Shown piece after piece: positions 1 to 8,390 of a DNA stretch of 54,422 nt. The notes beneath the pieces are model-generated. The model had not been told where the DNA came from. It worked only from the letters and a program-made list of their open reading frames with translations, and ran no database searches. The stretch lies in contig WRAI01000016.1 in NCBI GenBank assembly GCA_009780275.1, positions 1-54,422 on the forward strand, given 5' to 3'. Source of the stretch: Oscillospiraceae bacterium (GTDB lineage Bacteria > Bacillota > Clostridia > Oscillospirales > UBA929). The position numbers and the translations under genes were made by a program. Every line of letters begins with the position of its first letter. Within the stretch, counting starts at the first letter, position 1.

Positions 1-823
1 AGGTCATAAAATCGTTGGTCGTTACGGCACGCACGGCGACGACATAGTTGTAAGTGCGCTTGCCGCCCTTGATGCCGACGGAAAGCGTGTCGGTCAGCAG
101 CGCGAAATATTGGCCGGGGCGCTCGTCGAGCGCATCCAGCTCTTGCCGCACAATGGCATCGGCCTGCCGTACAGTTTCCAATTTGTCAAAGGTAATCTCG
201 CCGACCACACGCAATGCCAGACCCGGGCCGGGCAAGGGTTGCCGCTCGGTTAAACTTGCCGGCAAACCAAGTTGCCGTCCCAGTTCGCGCACTTGGTCCT
301 TGTACAGTTCACGCAACGGCTCGACAAGGCCGATAAAGCCTAAGTCTTGGGGCAGGCCACCGACATTGTGATGGCTTTTAATCACCGCGCCGTGTTCGCC
401 GCCGGACTCCACGATATCAGGATAAATCGTGCCTTGTGCTAAGAATGGAATATCGCCCAGTTTCCGCGACTCTTCCTCAAACACGCGGATGAACTCCTCA
501 CCGATGCGTTTGCGTTTTTCCTCGGGTTCGCGGATGTCCGCGACTTTGGCAAGAAATCTGTCTTGTGCGTTGACGCGGATGAAAGTCAAATTGTCATTGG
601 CAAAAGCCTGCTCGATTTGATCGCCTTCGTTGAGGCGCATAAAGCCGTGGTCAACAAAAATGCATGTCAGCTGCCCCGGCACAGCGCGCGACAGCAAGGT
701 CGCGCACACCGACGAATCGACGCCGCCGGAGAGTGCAAGGAGCACTCTCCGGTCGCCGACTTGTTGCTGTATATCGGAAATCAGCTTGTTGATGTAATCG
801 CTGTTGATAGTGATACGAGTCAT
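1..823 (-). CDS. guaA: GMP synthase, ATP-pyrophosphatase subunit without amidotransferase domain (3' end outside window)
   Basis: Converts XMP to GMP using ATP and ammonia. Reading the minus strand from the ATG at 823, the protein begins MTRITINSDYINKLISDI and reaches the P-loop SGGVDSS by about residue 31. It continues with the family motifs GTIYPDIVESGG, IKSHHNVGGLP and PLPGPGLALRVVGEI. A good SD (GGAGGAGG) stands 8 nt before the ATG, so this start is well supported. Normal bacterial GuaA (about 510 aa) carries a class I glutamine amidotransferase domain of about 190 aa before the P-loop. Here it is absent, and the upstream DNA is the end of the carB::dapF gene, so it is not a separate neighbour either. 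The layout resembles the archaeal split enzyme (GuaAb). Whether a separate GuaAa subunit exists elsewhere cannot be seen. Last gene visible of the purF operon, 57 bp after carB::dapF. Confidence 0.93.
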   Translation of the reverse strand, partial: MTRITINSDYINKLISDIQQQVGDRRVLLALSGGVDSSVCATLLSRAVPGQLTCIFVDHGFMRLNEGDQIEQAFANDNLTFIRVNAQDRFLAKVADIREPEEKRKRIGEEFIRVFEEESRKLGDIPFLAQGTIYPDIVESGGEHGAVIKSHHNVGGLPQDLGFIGLVEPLRELYKDQVRELGRQLGLPASLTERQPLPGPGLALRVVGEITFDKLETVRQADAIVRQELDALDERPGQYFALLTDTLSVGIKGGKRTYNYVVAVRAVTTNDFMT

Positions 824-880
824 AGTTCACAGCCTCCTCCGTTAGTTGCGTTTCAAAACATTCTTTTTCAAGGGCCTAAT

Positions 881-3800
881 TTATAATTCGATAACGCCCT
901 CAAAGACTTTTTGGCAATCTCCCGTAAGGTAGACTGTGTCGTCTGCGCAGCGCACGAGGAGGTTGCCGCCGGGGAGCTGAACCTTAACATCGACGTCTTT
1001 GTCACAATGCTCGGTGCGCACTGCCGCGACAACGGCGGCACCTGCACCCGAACCGCAAGATTGCGTTTCACCTGAGCCGCGCTCCCATACGCGCATTTTG
1101 AGGTGATTGCGCCCCAGTACCTCAACAAACACTGCGTTGATTCTGTCAGGGAATAGGGGGCTGTTTTCAATATTCGGGCCGATGCAGTTCAAGTTGAGCG
1201 ATTCAACATCGTCGCTGAATATTACGGCATATGGATTGCCTAGCTTGAAGCAGATGAGGTTGTACGGCACATTATTTATTTCGATTGATGTTGGTGCGAC
1301 GGTCTCAATCTCTTCCGGCGCGCCCATATCAACGCGCACGCTCGACGCTAAGCCGTTGCGCAGAGTGAGTTGCAACGTTTTGATGCCATCCAGTGTCTCG
1401 AGTGTTATCTTGCGCTTTTTGACAATGCCATTGTCGTACAGATATTTGCCCACACAGCGTGCCGCGTTGCCGCACATGCTGCCTTCACTGCCGTCGAGGT
1501 TGAACATTCGCATTTTGGCATCGGCGACATCTGAGCGCATCATCAGTACCACGCCGTCACCACCGATGCCGGTATGGCGGTCGGACAGGAAGACAGACAG
1601 CGACTCAGGTGAGTTGATGTCCATATCAAAGCTGTTGATGTAGATATAATCGTTGCGGCAGGTTTGCATTTTAGTAAACGGCAATTTCAGCCGCTCGGTG
1701 CGCATTTGGTTGATGTCAACCAGTTCGGTATTGATTTCGCTGTAACCGGACAGTAGGCTGTCCGCCAGCGCGTTGGCCGTGTCGATGCTGGTCAGGCAAG
1801 GAATGCCCAAAATACAAGCTCGGCGGCGAATTTTAATATCATCGCGTGCTGTGTCGCGGCGGTTTTGCGATGTTGAGATAATGTAGCTGATTTTTTTGCT
1901 CTCAATCAGCGTTTCGGTGTTGTTTTCGGCACATTCATGGATTTTCTTGACAGCTTCGACATGTACGCCCTTGCCGCGCAAGAACTTCGCCGTGCCTGCC
2001 GTGGCATATAGGTCAAAGCCGCACTTTGCCAGCTTTTTGGCAACGTCGGTAACTTCGGCGTAGTCGCTTTGGCGCACGGTAATTAATACGCCGCCGCTCT
2101 TTTTTAGTTCATATTTCGCGCCGGCAAGTCCTTTGTACAAGGCTTCTTCTAAGTTTTTGCCGATGCCCAACACTTCGCCTGTTGATTTCATCTCGGGGCC
2201 CAGGTGTGTGTCGACACCCGCCAGCTTTTCAAATGAGAAGACAGGAACCTTGACGGTGACATAGGGCGGGATGGGAGCAATGCCCGATGTATAACCATTG
2301 TCGCTCAACAGCTCGCCGGCACTGACTCTTGTCGCCAATTCGCACATTGGTACGCCCGTGACTTTGCTGATATACGGCACGGTGCGTGAGGCGCGGGGAT
2401 TTACTTCAATGACGTAGATTTCACCGTCGTACAGCACATATTGGATGTTGACCAGGCCGCGTACGTCGAGTGCCGTACAAATTTTCTTGGTCAGCTCGAA
2501 GAGATCTTGCGCCAAGTCGTCGTCAACATTCAAGGCCGGATAGACTGAGATACTGTCACCCGAATGCACACCGGTGCGCTCGATATGCTCCATAATGCCG
2601 GGGATGAGGATGTCCTTGCCGTCACAGATGGCGTCAACTTCGATCTCGCGACCGCTGAGGTACTTGTCAATCAGTACGGGATTTTCCTGTTTTTGACGCA
2701 AGATAATTTCCATGTACTCTTTGACATCCTCGGGCGCGAAAGCAATAACCATATTCTGTCCGCCCAAAACATAAGAAGGGCGCAGCAGCACGGGATATCC
2801 CAGCTTTTCCGCAGCTGCGAGGGCTTCGGCTTCGGTCATGACGCCAAAGCCTTTTGGGCGTTTGACGTTGAGTTTTTCGAGCAGTTGATCAAAGCGTTCG
2901 CGATCCTCACAGATGTCAATGGAATCGGCAGATGTACCGATGATTTTGACACCGCGCTCGTGCAGCGTTTTGGTCAATTTAATGGCTGTACCGCCGCCGA
3001 ACGCGACGATGACGCCCTCGGGCTGTTCTAAGTCGATAATGCGCATGACGTCGTCGATATACAGCGGCTCGAAGTATAGCCTGTCCGCCGTATCAAAGTC
3101 GGTTGAAACGGTTTCGGGGTTGTTGTTGATAACGATGACCTCGTAGCCCATTTTGCGCAGCGTCCACACGCAATGCACGCAGGCGTAGTCAAACTCAATG
3201 CCCTGGCCGATGCGAATTGGACCGCTGCCCAGTACGACGATACGGGGCTTTTTGCTCTTTTCGATAAAGGGCAATGCCTCGTTTTCTTCGCCCTCCCGAA
3301 CCGAATAAAAATAGGGTGCCTGGGCTTCGTGTTCGCCTGCGCAAGTATCTACCATCTTGTATATAAGCTCGTTTTTCGGATCGTCCTCTGCCTTTATGAT
3401 GTTGAGAAGGCAGTGCAAGAACCACGGGTCGATGGCGGTGACTTCATGCAGTTTTTCTACGCTGATGCCGCGTTTGAGGGCAGCGTATACTAAGAAAAGC
3501 CGTTCATCGGTTTTGGCACCGGCTTCTTTGAGGATTTCGTCGTCTGACATGGCTGCCAGTTTAGGCATGTTTAAGTCTTTCAGCCCAATTTCGGCACCGC
3601 GCACGGCCTTTAAGATGGCTTCTTCAAATGTGTCGGCCACCGCCATGACCTCGCCGGTGGCTTTCATCTGTGTGCCAAGCGTTTTTTGCGCATAGACGAA
3701 TTTGTCGAACGGCCATTTGGGAAATTTGACGGCAACGTAGTCAAGCGCCGGTTCAGCAATGGCATATGTCGTACCTGTCATGGCGTTGGTGATTTCGTCG

Positions 3801-4792
3801 AGTGTATATCCGATGGCAACTTTGGTCGAAACCTTGGCAATAGGGTAGCCGGTTGCTTTACTCGCCAGTGCCGATGAACGCGATACACGTGGATTTACTT
3901 CGATAACGGCGTATTCAAAGCTGGTGGGATGCAGTGCCAACTGCACGTTACAGCCGCCCTCAACGCCAAGCGCCGTGACGATGTCAAGTGATGCACTACG
4001 CAGCATTTGCAATTCCTTGTCAGCCAATGTTACTGCCGGCGCGATGACAATGCTGTCGCCGGTATGTATGCCCACAGGATCGAAGTTTTCCATCGAGCAG
4101 ACGGTGATGGCATTACCTGCACGGTCGCGCATACACTCGAATTCGATTTCCTTCCAGCCTTCGATCGACTTCTCGACCAAGATTTGCCCGATGGGTGACA
4201 ACGCGATGCCGTTTGCCGCGATGGCTTTGAATTGCTCCTCATCCTTGGCGATGCCGCCACCTGAGCCGCCCAATGTAAATGCCGGACGGACAACAACGGG
4301 ATAGCCAAGCTTTCGCGCAATGGCAACTGCCGCATCCAGCTCGGTGGCAACTTCCGACGGAATGCAGGGTTGCCCGATAGACTCCATTGTTTCTTTGAAC
4401 AGCAATCTGTCTTCAGCCTTGTCGATGGTTTCGGGCAGGCTGCCCAATAAGCGAACATTGTACTTATCCAAGAAGCCGGAGCGCGCCAGTTTCATGCTGA
4501 GCGTCAAGCCGGTTTGTCCACCCAAGCCAGATAAAATGCCGTCTGGGCGTTCTTTTTTGATAATACGTTTGACTGTTTCGAGCGTCAGCGGCTCAATGTA
4601 AATTTTATCGGCAATATTGCTGTCGGTCATAATGGTGGCGGGGTTGGAGTTGGCAAGCACGATTTCGATGCCTTCGTCACGCAGGACACGACAGGCTTGT
4701 GTGCCGGCGTAGTCAAATTCGGCCGCTTGACCGATGACGATGGGGCCTGAGCCAATGACCAGAACTTTTTTGATACTTTTATCGAGTGGCAT
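881..4792 (-). CDS. carB: CarB-DapF fusion: carbamoyl-phosphate synthase large subunit + diaminopimelate epimerase
   Basis: A 1303-residue protein. Residues 1 to about 1030 are a complete CarB. There are two ATP-grasp halves, each opening with a dinucleotide-like motif (VLVIGSGPIVIGQAAEFDYA and VVLGSGPIRIGQGIEFDYA), and a C-terminal MGS-like allosteric domain ending near ELVDINQM. With no stop, residues about 1031-1303 are a full-length DapF. It has both catalytic-cysteine motifs (MCGNAARC and GETQSCGSGAG), the NDY start motif and the C-terminal VYLTGDCQKVFEGVIEL. CarB makes carbamoyl phosphate for pyrimidines and arginine; DapF makes meso-DAP for lysine and peptidoglycan. The start is the ATG at 4792, which overlaps the carA stop as TAATG; a longer upstream frame lies inside carA and is rejected. 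No SD precedes the in-frame ATG at 1705 where DapF begins, so separate translation of DapF is not supported. Confidence 0.93.
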   Translation of the reverse strand: MPLDKSIKKVLVIGSGPIVIGQAAEFDYAGTQACRVLRDEGIEIVLANSNPATIMTDSNIADKIYIEPLTLETVKRIIKKERPDGILSGLGGQTGLTLSMKLARSGFLDKYNVRLLGSLPETIDKAEDRLLFKETMESIGQPCIPSEVATELDAAVAIARKLGYPVVVRPAFTLGGSGGGIAKDEEQFKAIAANGIALSPIGQILVEKSIEGWKEIEFECMRDRAGNAITVCSMENFDPVGIHTGDSIVIAPAVTLADKELQMLRSASLDIVTALGVEGGCNVQLALHPTSFEYAVIEVNPRVSRSSALASKATGYPIAKVSTKVAIGYTLDEITNAMTGTTYAIAEPALDYVAVKFPKWPFDKFVYAQKTLGTQMKATGEVMAVADTFEEAILKAVRGAEIGLKDLNMPKLAAMSDDEILKEAGAKTDERLFLVYAALKRGISVEKLHEVTAIDPWFLHCLLNIIKAEDDPKNELIYKMVDTCAGEHEAQAPYFYSVREGEENEALPFIEKSKKPRIVVLGSGPIRIGQGIEFDYACVHCVWTLRKMGYEVIVINNNPETVSTDFDTADRLYFEPLYIDDVMRIIDLEQPEGVIVAFGGGTAIKLTKTLHERGVKIIGTSADSIDICEDRERFDQLLEKLNVKRPKGFGVMTEAEALAAAEKLGYPVLLRPSYVLGGQNMVIAFAPEDVKEYMEIILRQKQENPVLIDKYLSGREIEVDAICDGKDILIPGIMEHIERTGVHSGDSISVYPALNVDDDLAQDLFELTKKICTALDVRGLVNIQYVLYDGEIYVIEVNPRASRTVPYISKVTGVPMCELATRVSAGELLSDNGYTSGIAPIPPYVTVKVPVFSFEKLAGVDTHLGPEMKSTGEVLGIGKNLEEALYKGLAGAKYELKKSGGVLITVRQSDYAEVTDVAKKLAKCGFDLYATAGTAKFLRGKGVHVEAVKKIHECAENNTETLIESKKISYIISTSQNRRDTARDDIKIRRRACILGIPCLTSIDTANALADSLLSGYSEINTELVDINQMRTERLKLPFTKMQTCRNDYIYINSFDMDINSPESLSVFLSDRHTGIGGDGVVLMMRSDVADAKMRMFNLDGSEGSMCGNAARCVGKYLYDNGIVKKRKITLETLDGIKTLQLTLRNGLASSVRVDMGAPEEIETVAPTSIEINNVPYNLICFKLGNPYAVIFSDDVESLNLNCIGPNIENSPLFPDRINAVFVEVLGRNHLKMRVWERGSGETQSCGSGAGAAVVAAVRTEHCDKDVDVKVQLPGGNLLVRCADDTVYLTGDCQKVFEGVIEL

Positions 4793-5838
4793 TATTTCTC
4801 CATCCTTTCTGCAAATACGTTGAACAAGAACTCGGTGTCGAGCGGGCCGCCGGTGCTGCCGGGGTAGAACTGTACTGAGAATGAGCTTCCGTAATCCAAG
4901 CCCTCGCAGCTGTCGTCGTTGACGTTGATGAACCAACTATCGTCAGCAATAACAGCATAGCCGTGATTTTGGCCGGTATTGTATACGCGCCCTGTTTTCA
5001 GGTCTTTGACCGGCTGGTTGCCGCCGCGATTGCCGAATTTCATCTTCTCGGTTTTGTAGCCTTTGACAATGGCAAGCAATTGATGTCCCAGCCCGATGCC
5101 AAAGATGGGGATGCCGCTGATATCGAGCTTGGCAATGGTATCGATAATAGGCTTGTTTTCAGGTGCGGCCGGGTTGCCTGGACCATTAGACAGCACAATG
5201 CCATCGGGGTTAGCCGCTAAGATGTCCTCGGCCGACGCATCGTGCGGGAATGACCACACCTCACAACCGTGAGCAATTAAGGCGTTGGCAATGCTGTTCT
5301 TGGCGCCGAGGTTGAGCATGACAACTTTGCGTCCCTCACCGCCGATTTTCTTGATGCCACGTGGTGAAACGGCTGCCACGGCATTGGATATGGTATAGGC
5401 TTTGGCTTCGGATTGGTCGGCAGCTGTTGGCGGCGTGGTAGTAATTTTGCCATTCATGACGCCGTTGTCGCGGATCAGCTTGGTCAGCTTGCGTGTATCG
5501 ATGCCGCTGAGGCCAATAACACCGCGTTCTCTTAAAAAAATGTCAAGCTCGCCCTCACATCGGAAATTAGAGGGGTCTTGACACGGATGTTTAATAATAT
5601 AGGCACGGGCGGCGATTTCAGGAGCTTCGAAGTCAGCGGGGATAACGCCGTAGTTGCCGATGAGCGGGAAAGTTTGAACAATCATTTGTCCGTGGTAGCT
5701 GGAGTCGGTTACGGTTTCCAAATAACCTGTCATGCCTGTGGTGAAGACGATTTCGCCGACAACATCGCCGGATGCGCCTATGGACTTGCCTTCAAAGATG
5801 GTGCCGTTTTCCAGAATGAGATACGCTTTGTTTGCCAT
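4792..5838 (-). CDS. carA: Carbamoyl-phosphate synthase small subunit with degenerate glutaminase triad
   Basis: A 348-aa protein. The N-terminal CPSase small-chain domain (residues 1 to about 150, with GMTGYLETVTDSSY and GLSGIDTRKLTK) is normal, and the fold of the C-terminal class I amidotransferase domain is recognisable (LSNGPGNPAAP, GNRGGNQPV, GQNHGYAV). The residues that hydrolyse glutamine are gone. The nucleophile-elbow motif reads GIGLGHQ instead of GICLGHQ (codon GGG). The HPE that supplies catalytic His and Glu reads YPG (FSVQFYPGSTGGP). As written this subunit cannot be a cysteine glutaminase, so the synthase would need free ammonia, as in vertebrate CPS I, where the cysteine is also replaced. 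The subunit probably still serves as the structural partner of CarB, since the gene is intact and coupled to carB. Start chosen at 5838 behind the SD AGGAGG; a 60-codon upstream extension is rejected. Confidence 0.95.
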   Translation of the reverse strand: MANKAYLILENGTIFEGKSIGASGDVVGEIVFTTGMTGYLETVTDSSYHGQMIVQTFPLIGNYGVIPADFEAPEIAARAYIIKHPCQDPSNFRCEGELDIFLRERGVIGLSGIDTRKLTKLIRDNGVMNGKITTTPPTAADQSEAKAYTISNAVAAVSPRGIKKIGGEGRKVVMLNLGAKNSIANALIAHGCEVWSFPHDASAEDILAANPDGIVLSNGPGNPAAPENKPIIDTIAKLDISGIPIFGIGLGHQLLAIVKGYKTEKMKFGNRGGNQPVKDLKTGRVYNTGQNHGYAVIADDSWFINVNDDSCEGLDYGSSFSVQFYPGSTGGPLDTEFLFNVFAERMEK

Positions 5839-5987
5839 TGTTTTCTTCCTCCTATATTCTTTCGTTTTCCTCCCAATTGCCCCTCTTGCGCAGAAGGGCT
5901 GCGTAGTGGTGGGGTGGTTAACCCTGCACAATCCTGCTGTTACTCCTTCTTTCCCCCTGTGATGATGGTTTGGTCTGCTTGGCAGCT

Positions 5988-7364
5988 CTATTGATGCCCC
6001 ATAAAGCATGCGGTGCAAAACGACCGTGCGCTATTGCCGCACGCGCGAACCAACCCGTTCATACTTATATATCCTAAACTATCCGCACCAATTTGTCGAC
6101 ATATTTTGTCTAAATCCATTTTGTTGGCAATTAGGTTTTCTTGTGCGTCTAAATCAGTGCCGTAGCCGCAGACATACTTTAAGGGCGGTGAGGCAAAGCG
6201 CATATGTACTTCGGCGGCCCCGGCGGCTTTGAGGTTGCGGATAATTTTTGCAGTTGTTGTGCCGCGCACAAGCGAGTCGTCAACCAGTACAATGCGTTTG
6301 CCTTTGATGCTGGCGGCGAGTACGTTTAATTTTAAGCGGACGGCTGCGTCGCGCTGTGCCTGTGTGGGGTAGATAAAGCTGCGTCCGATGTAGCGGTTTC
6401 TGACAAGTGCCGAGCCGAGTGTGATGCCGCTTTTTTGGCTGTACCCGTAAGCTGCCTCTAATCCACTGTCCGGTACGCCGCAGACTAAGTCGGCTTCCAC
6501 AGGATGCTCTTCGGCCAAAATTGCGCCGGCTTTGCGCCGCGCGTCATAGACACTTAATCCATCAATGATTGAGTCCGGTCGCGCGAAATAGACATACTCA
6601 AAGATACACAGTCCGCGGTTTGGCACTTTCTCGGTCAGCAACACACCTTTGCTATTGACTTCGCCATTTTCGACGACAATGACCTCGCCGGGTAAAATGT
6701 CGCGCACAAAGTTAAAACCGCAAGATTCCAACGCGCAGCTTTCTGAGGCGACCGCTACGCCGAGCTCACTTTCACCCAAGCAGAGCGGACGGAAGCCGTT
6801 GGCGTCGCGGATGGCAATCAGTCGGTTTTTTCCTGTGGCAATGACTAAAGAAAATGCGCCGCGCAGTTCTTTGGCCGCTGCGATGGACCCTTTGACGGTA
6901 TTGCTGTTGTCGAGTGTATGGTGGACAATCAGCGAGCTGATGACCTCGCTGTCGCTGGTTGCCTTAAAGCGTACGCCGCTGTCGTACAGTTGCTTGCGAA
7001 TTTCATCGGCGTTGGTAATGGCACCATTGTGCGCCGTAGCAATGCGCCCGGTGAAATATTCGGTGACAAAAGGACCTATATTTTCGGGGCGGCGGTTGCC
7101 GCTGGTGGAATAGCTTGTATGTCCGACGGCAACGCTGCCGTGCGGCAAATTCTCCAACACATCGCCGGAGAACACTTCGGTTACCAATCCGGCGGCTTTG
7201 TGGCAAAAAATGCGTTGATCCTTGACCACGGCGATGCCGGCACCTTCTTGCCCGCGATGCTGTAAGGCGACCAGCCCGTTATACGTCACGCCGACGGCTT
7301 CGTCAGAGCGCAAACTGACGCCGAATACGGCACATTCTTCGCTTAATTTGTCGTTGCGTATCAT
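5988..7364 (-). CDS. purF: Amidophosphoribosyltransferase
   Basis: First committed step of purine synthesis: PRPP plus glutamine to phosphoribosylamine. The 458-aa protein from the ATG at 7364 begins MIRNDKLSEECAVFGV, a 10-residue pro-peptide followed by the N-terminal nucleophile cysteine, as in Bacillus PurF. The Ntn glutaminase half (LQHRGQEGAGI, THNGAITNADEI-type loop) is followed by the phosphoribosyltransferase half with the PRPP loop VLVDDSLVRGTT. Cysteines in the C-terminus (ACGNSARSFCTACF) and at CGYGTD and ESCGFNFVR fit the [4Fe-4S] cluster of the Bacillus-type enzyme. It leads the operon, 149 bp ahead of carA. It is the only amidotransferase in this operon with an intact glutaminase site. 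An in-frame ATG nine codons upstream is possible, but would give an unusually long pro-peptide. Confidence 0.96.
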   Translation of the reverse strand: MIRNDKLSEECAVFGVSLRSDEAVGVTYNGLVALQHRGQEGAGIAVVKDQRIFCHKAAGLVTEVFSGDVLENLPHGSVAVGHTSYSTSGNRRPENIGPFVTEYFTGRIATAHNGAITNADEIRKQLYDSGVRFKATSDSEVISSLIVHHTLDNSNTVKGSIAAAKELRGAFSLVIATGKNRLIAIRDANGFRPLCLGESELGVAVASESCALESCGFNFVRDILPGEVIVVENGEVNSKGVLLTEKVPNRGLCIFEYVYFARPDSIIDGLSVYDARRKAGAILAEEHPVEADLVCGVPDSGLEAAYGYSQKSGITLGSALVRNRYIGRSFIYPTQAQRDAAVRLKLNVLAASIKGKRIVLVDDSLVRGTTTAKIIRNLKAAGAAEVHMRFASPPLKYVCGYGTDLDAQENLIANKMDLDKICRQIGADSLGYISMNGLVRACGNSARSFCTACFMGHQ

Positions 7365-7400
7365 AAAAATCTCAATACCCCTTCGCATATTCTGCTCATT

Positions 7401-7430
7401 ATTATAATCGAAATTTCTACAAAAAGTCAA
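7401..7430 (-). promoter_or_regulatory. SigA-type promoter of the purF operon
   Basis: On the minus strand TTGACT (7430-7425), an 18-bp spacer and a perfect TATAAT (7406-7401) lie 37 bp ahead of the purF ATG. The leader is too short for a purine riboswitch, and none is visible. Confidence 0.8.
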
Positions 7431-7443
7431 GCGTATATTTTAC

Positions 7444-7472
7444 TTGACAATCAGAAGATAATTCGTTATGTT
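7444..7472 (+). promoter_or_regulatory. SigA-type promoter of the MBL-UROD pair
   Basis: TTGACA (7444-7449), 17-bp spacer and TATGTT (7467-7472), pointing toward the MBL gene at 7527. It is back to back with the purF promoter, the two -35 boxes being only 13 bp apart, so the promoters may interfere or share regulation. Confidence 0.65.
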
Positions 7473-7526
7473 GTAGGAGTGAACTGCATTCGACTGTACC
7501 ATTAAAGCAGAGGTGAGGGAGCAACT

Positions 7527-8390
7527 ATGCAAACATTTATCAACTGTATTGCCGACCATTCCAGCGAGGGGAAATTGCTTATCGGCAACACACAGACGGC
7601 TCTAATTGATTGTGGAATGATATTTTGTGCCGACGCTACCATTAAAAAAGTAAAAGACGCCCTTGACGGACGCTCTCTCGACTATATTTTATTTTCGCAT
7701 ACACACTATGATCACATTGGTGCACTGCCATTTTTTCGACAGGCGTTCCCGCAAGTCAAAGGCGTGACAACTGAAGTTGGCGCTACAGTTTTGCTTAAAG
7801 ACACGCCGCGGCGCGTTATTAGAGAATTGTCACAAATTGCCGCGCAAAATCATGGTGTAATGGTGGGAGATTACAGCGATGACGCTTTTTGCGCCGATGT
7901 GATTGTCAAAGACGGCGACTGCATTGATTTAGGCGGCTTGACCGTGCAAATTATTGAAACGCCGGGACACACGCGGGATTCGTTGAGTTTTTTCGTGCCT
8001 GAGTTAGGTATTCTTTGTCTTAATGAAACAACCGGCGTATTGTTGCCCGACGGCAATGTATATGTTTGTTACTTGACGGGCTATCAAGATGCCATCAACG
8101 CTATCGAAAGATGCCGCAAGCTGCCATACAAGCATTTGTCGTTGCCGCACCGCGGCATTGTAGATGGCGCGGAGGCCGAAAATTATTTTGATAAGGCGTT
8201 GCAAGCGTACATGGACTGCCGTGCTTTTATTTTGGATATGTATGTGCAGGGCTTGGATGAGGAAGCCATGTTGGATGGGTTCTTTTTGAAATATGCTGAC
8301 GAAATGTTGTTGCAGTTTCAACCTAAGGCGGCGTTTTATGCAAATGCAAAGGCAACGATTGCTTGTACGTTGAAGGAGGCAAACCCATGA
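7527..8390 (+). CDS. Metallo-beta-lactamase-fold hydrolase
   Basis: A 287-aa cytoplasmic MBL-fold protein. The metal motif HTHYDHIG (HxHxDH) is at about residue 58, the next ligand His is in TPGHTRDSL, and the last His is in LPHRG. The usual bridging-Asp strand (GD) reads LNETTGV instead, so binuclear metal binding may be altered. The C-terminal 60 residues are helical. Substrate unknown; the family includes glyoxalase II-like, lactonase-like and RNase-like enzymes. The SD GAGGTGAGG precedes the ATG. The stop overlaps the next start as ATGA, so it is translationally coupled to the UROD-like gene and the two probably act together. Confidence 0.9.
   Translation: MQTFINCIADHSSEGKLLIGNTQTALIDCGMIFCADATIKKVKDALDGRSLDYILFSHTHYDHIGALPFFRQAFPQVKGVTTEVGATVLLKDTPRRVIRELSQIAAQNHGVMVGDYSDDAFCADVIVKDGDCIDLGGLTVQIIETPGHTRDSLSFFVPELGILCLNETTGVLLPDGNVYVCYLTGYQDAINAIERCRKLPYKHLSLPHRGIVDGAEAENYFDKALQAYMDCRAFILDMYVQGLDEEAMLDGFFLKYADEMLLQFQPKAAFYANAKATIACTLKEANP

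Noticed and set aside
881-4792. CarB-DapF fusion as an assembly artefact
   Set aside because: The junction falls exactly between the two complete proteins in one frame with normal codon use, in the middle of an operon; only read data could still overturn it.
4793-4936. 48-codon upstream extension of carB
   Set aside because: It lies entirely inside carA in another frame; the TAATG junction at 4792 and the CarB N-terminal motif define the start.
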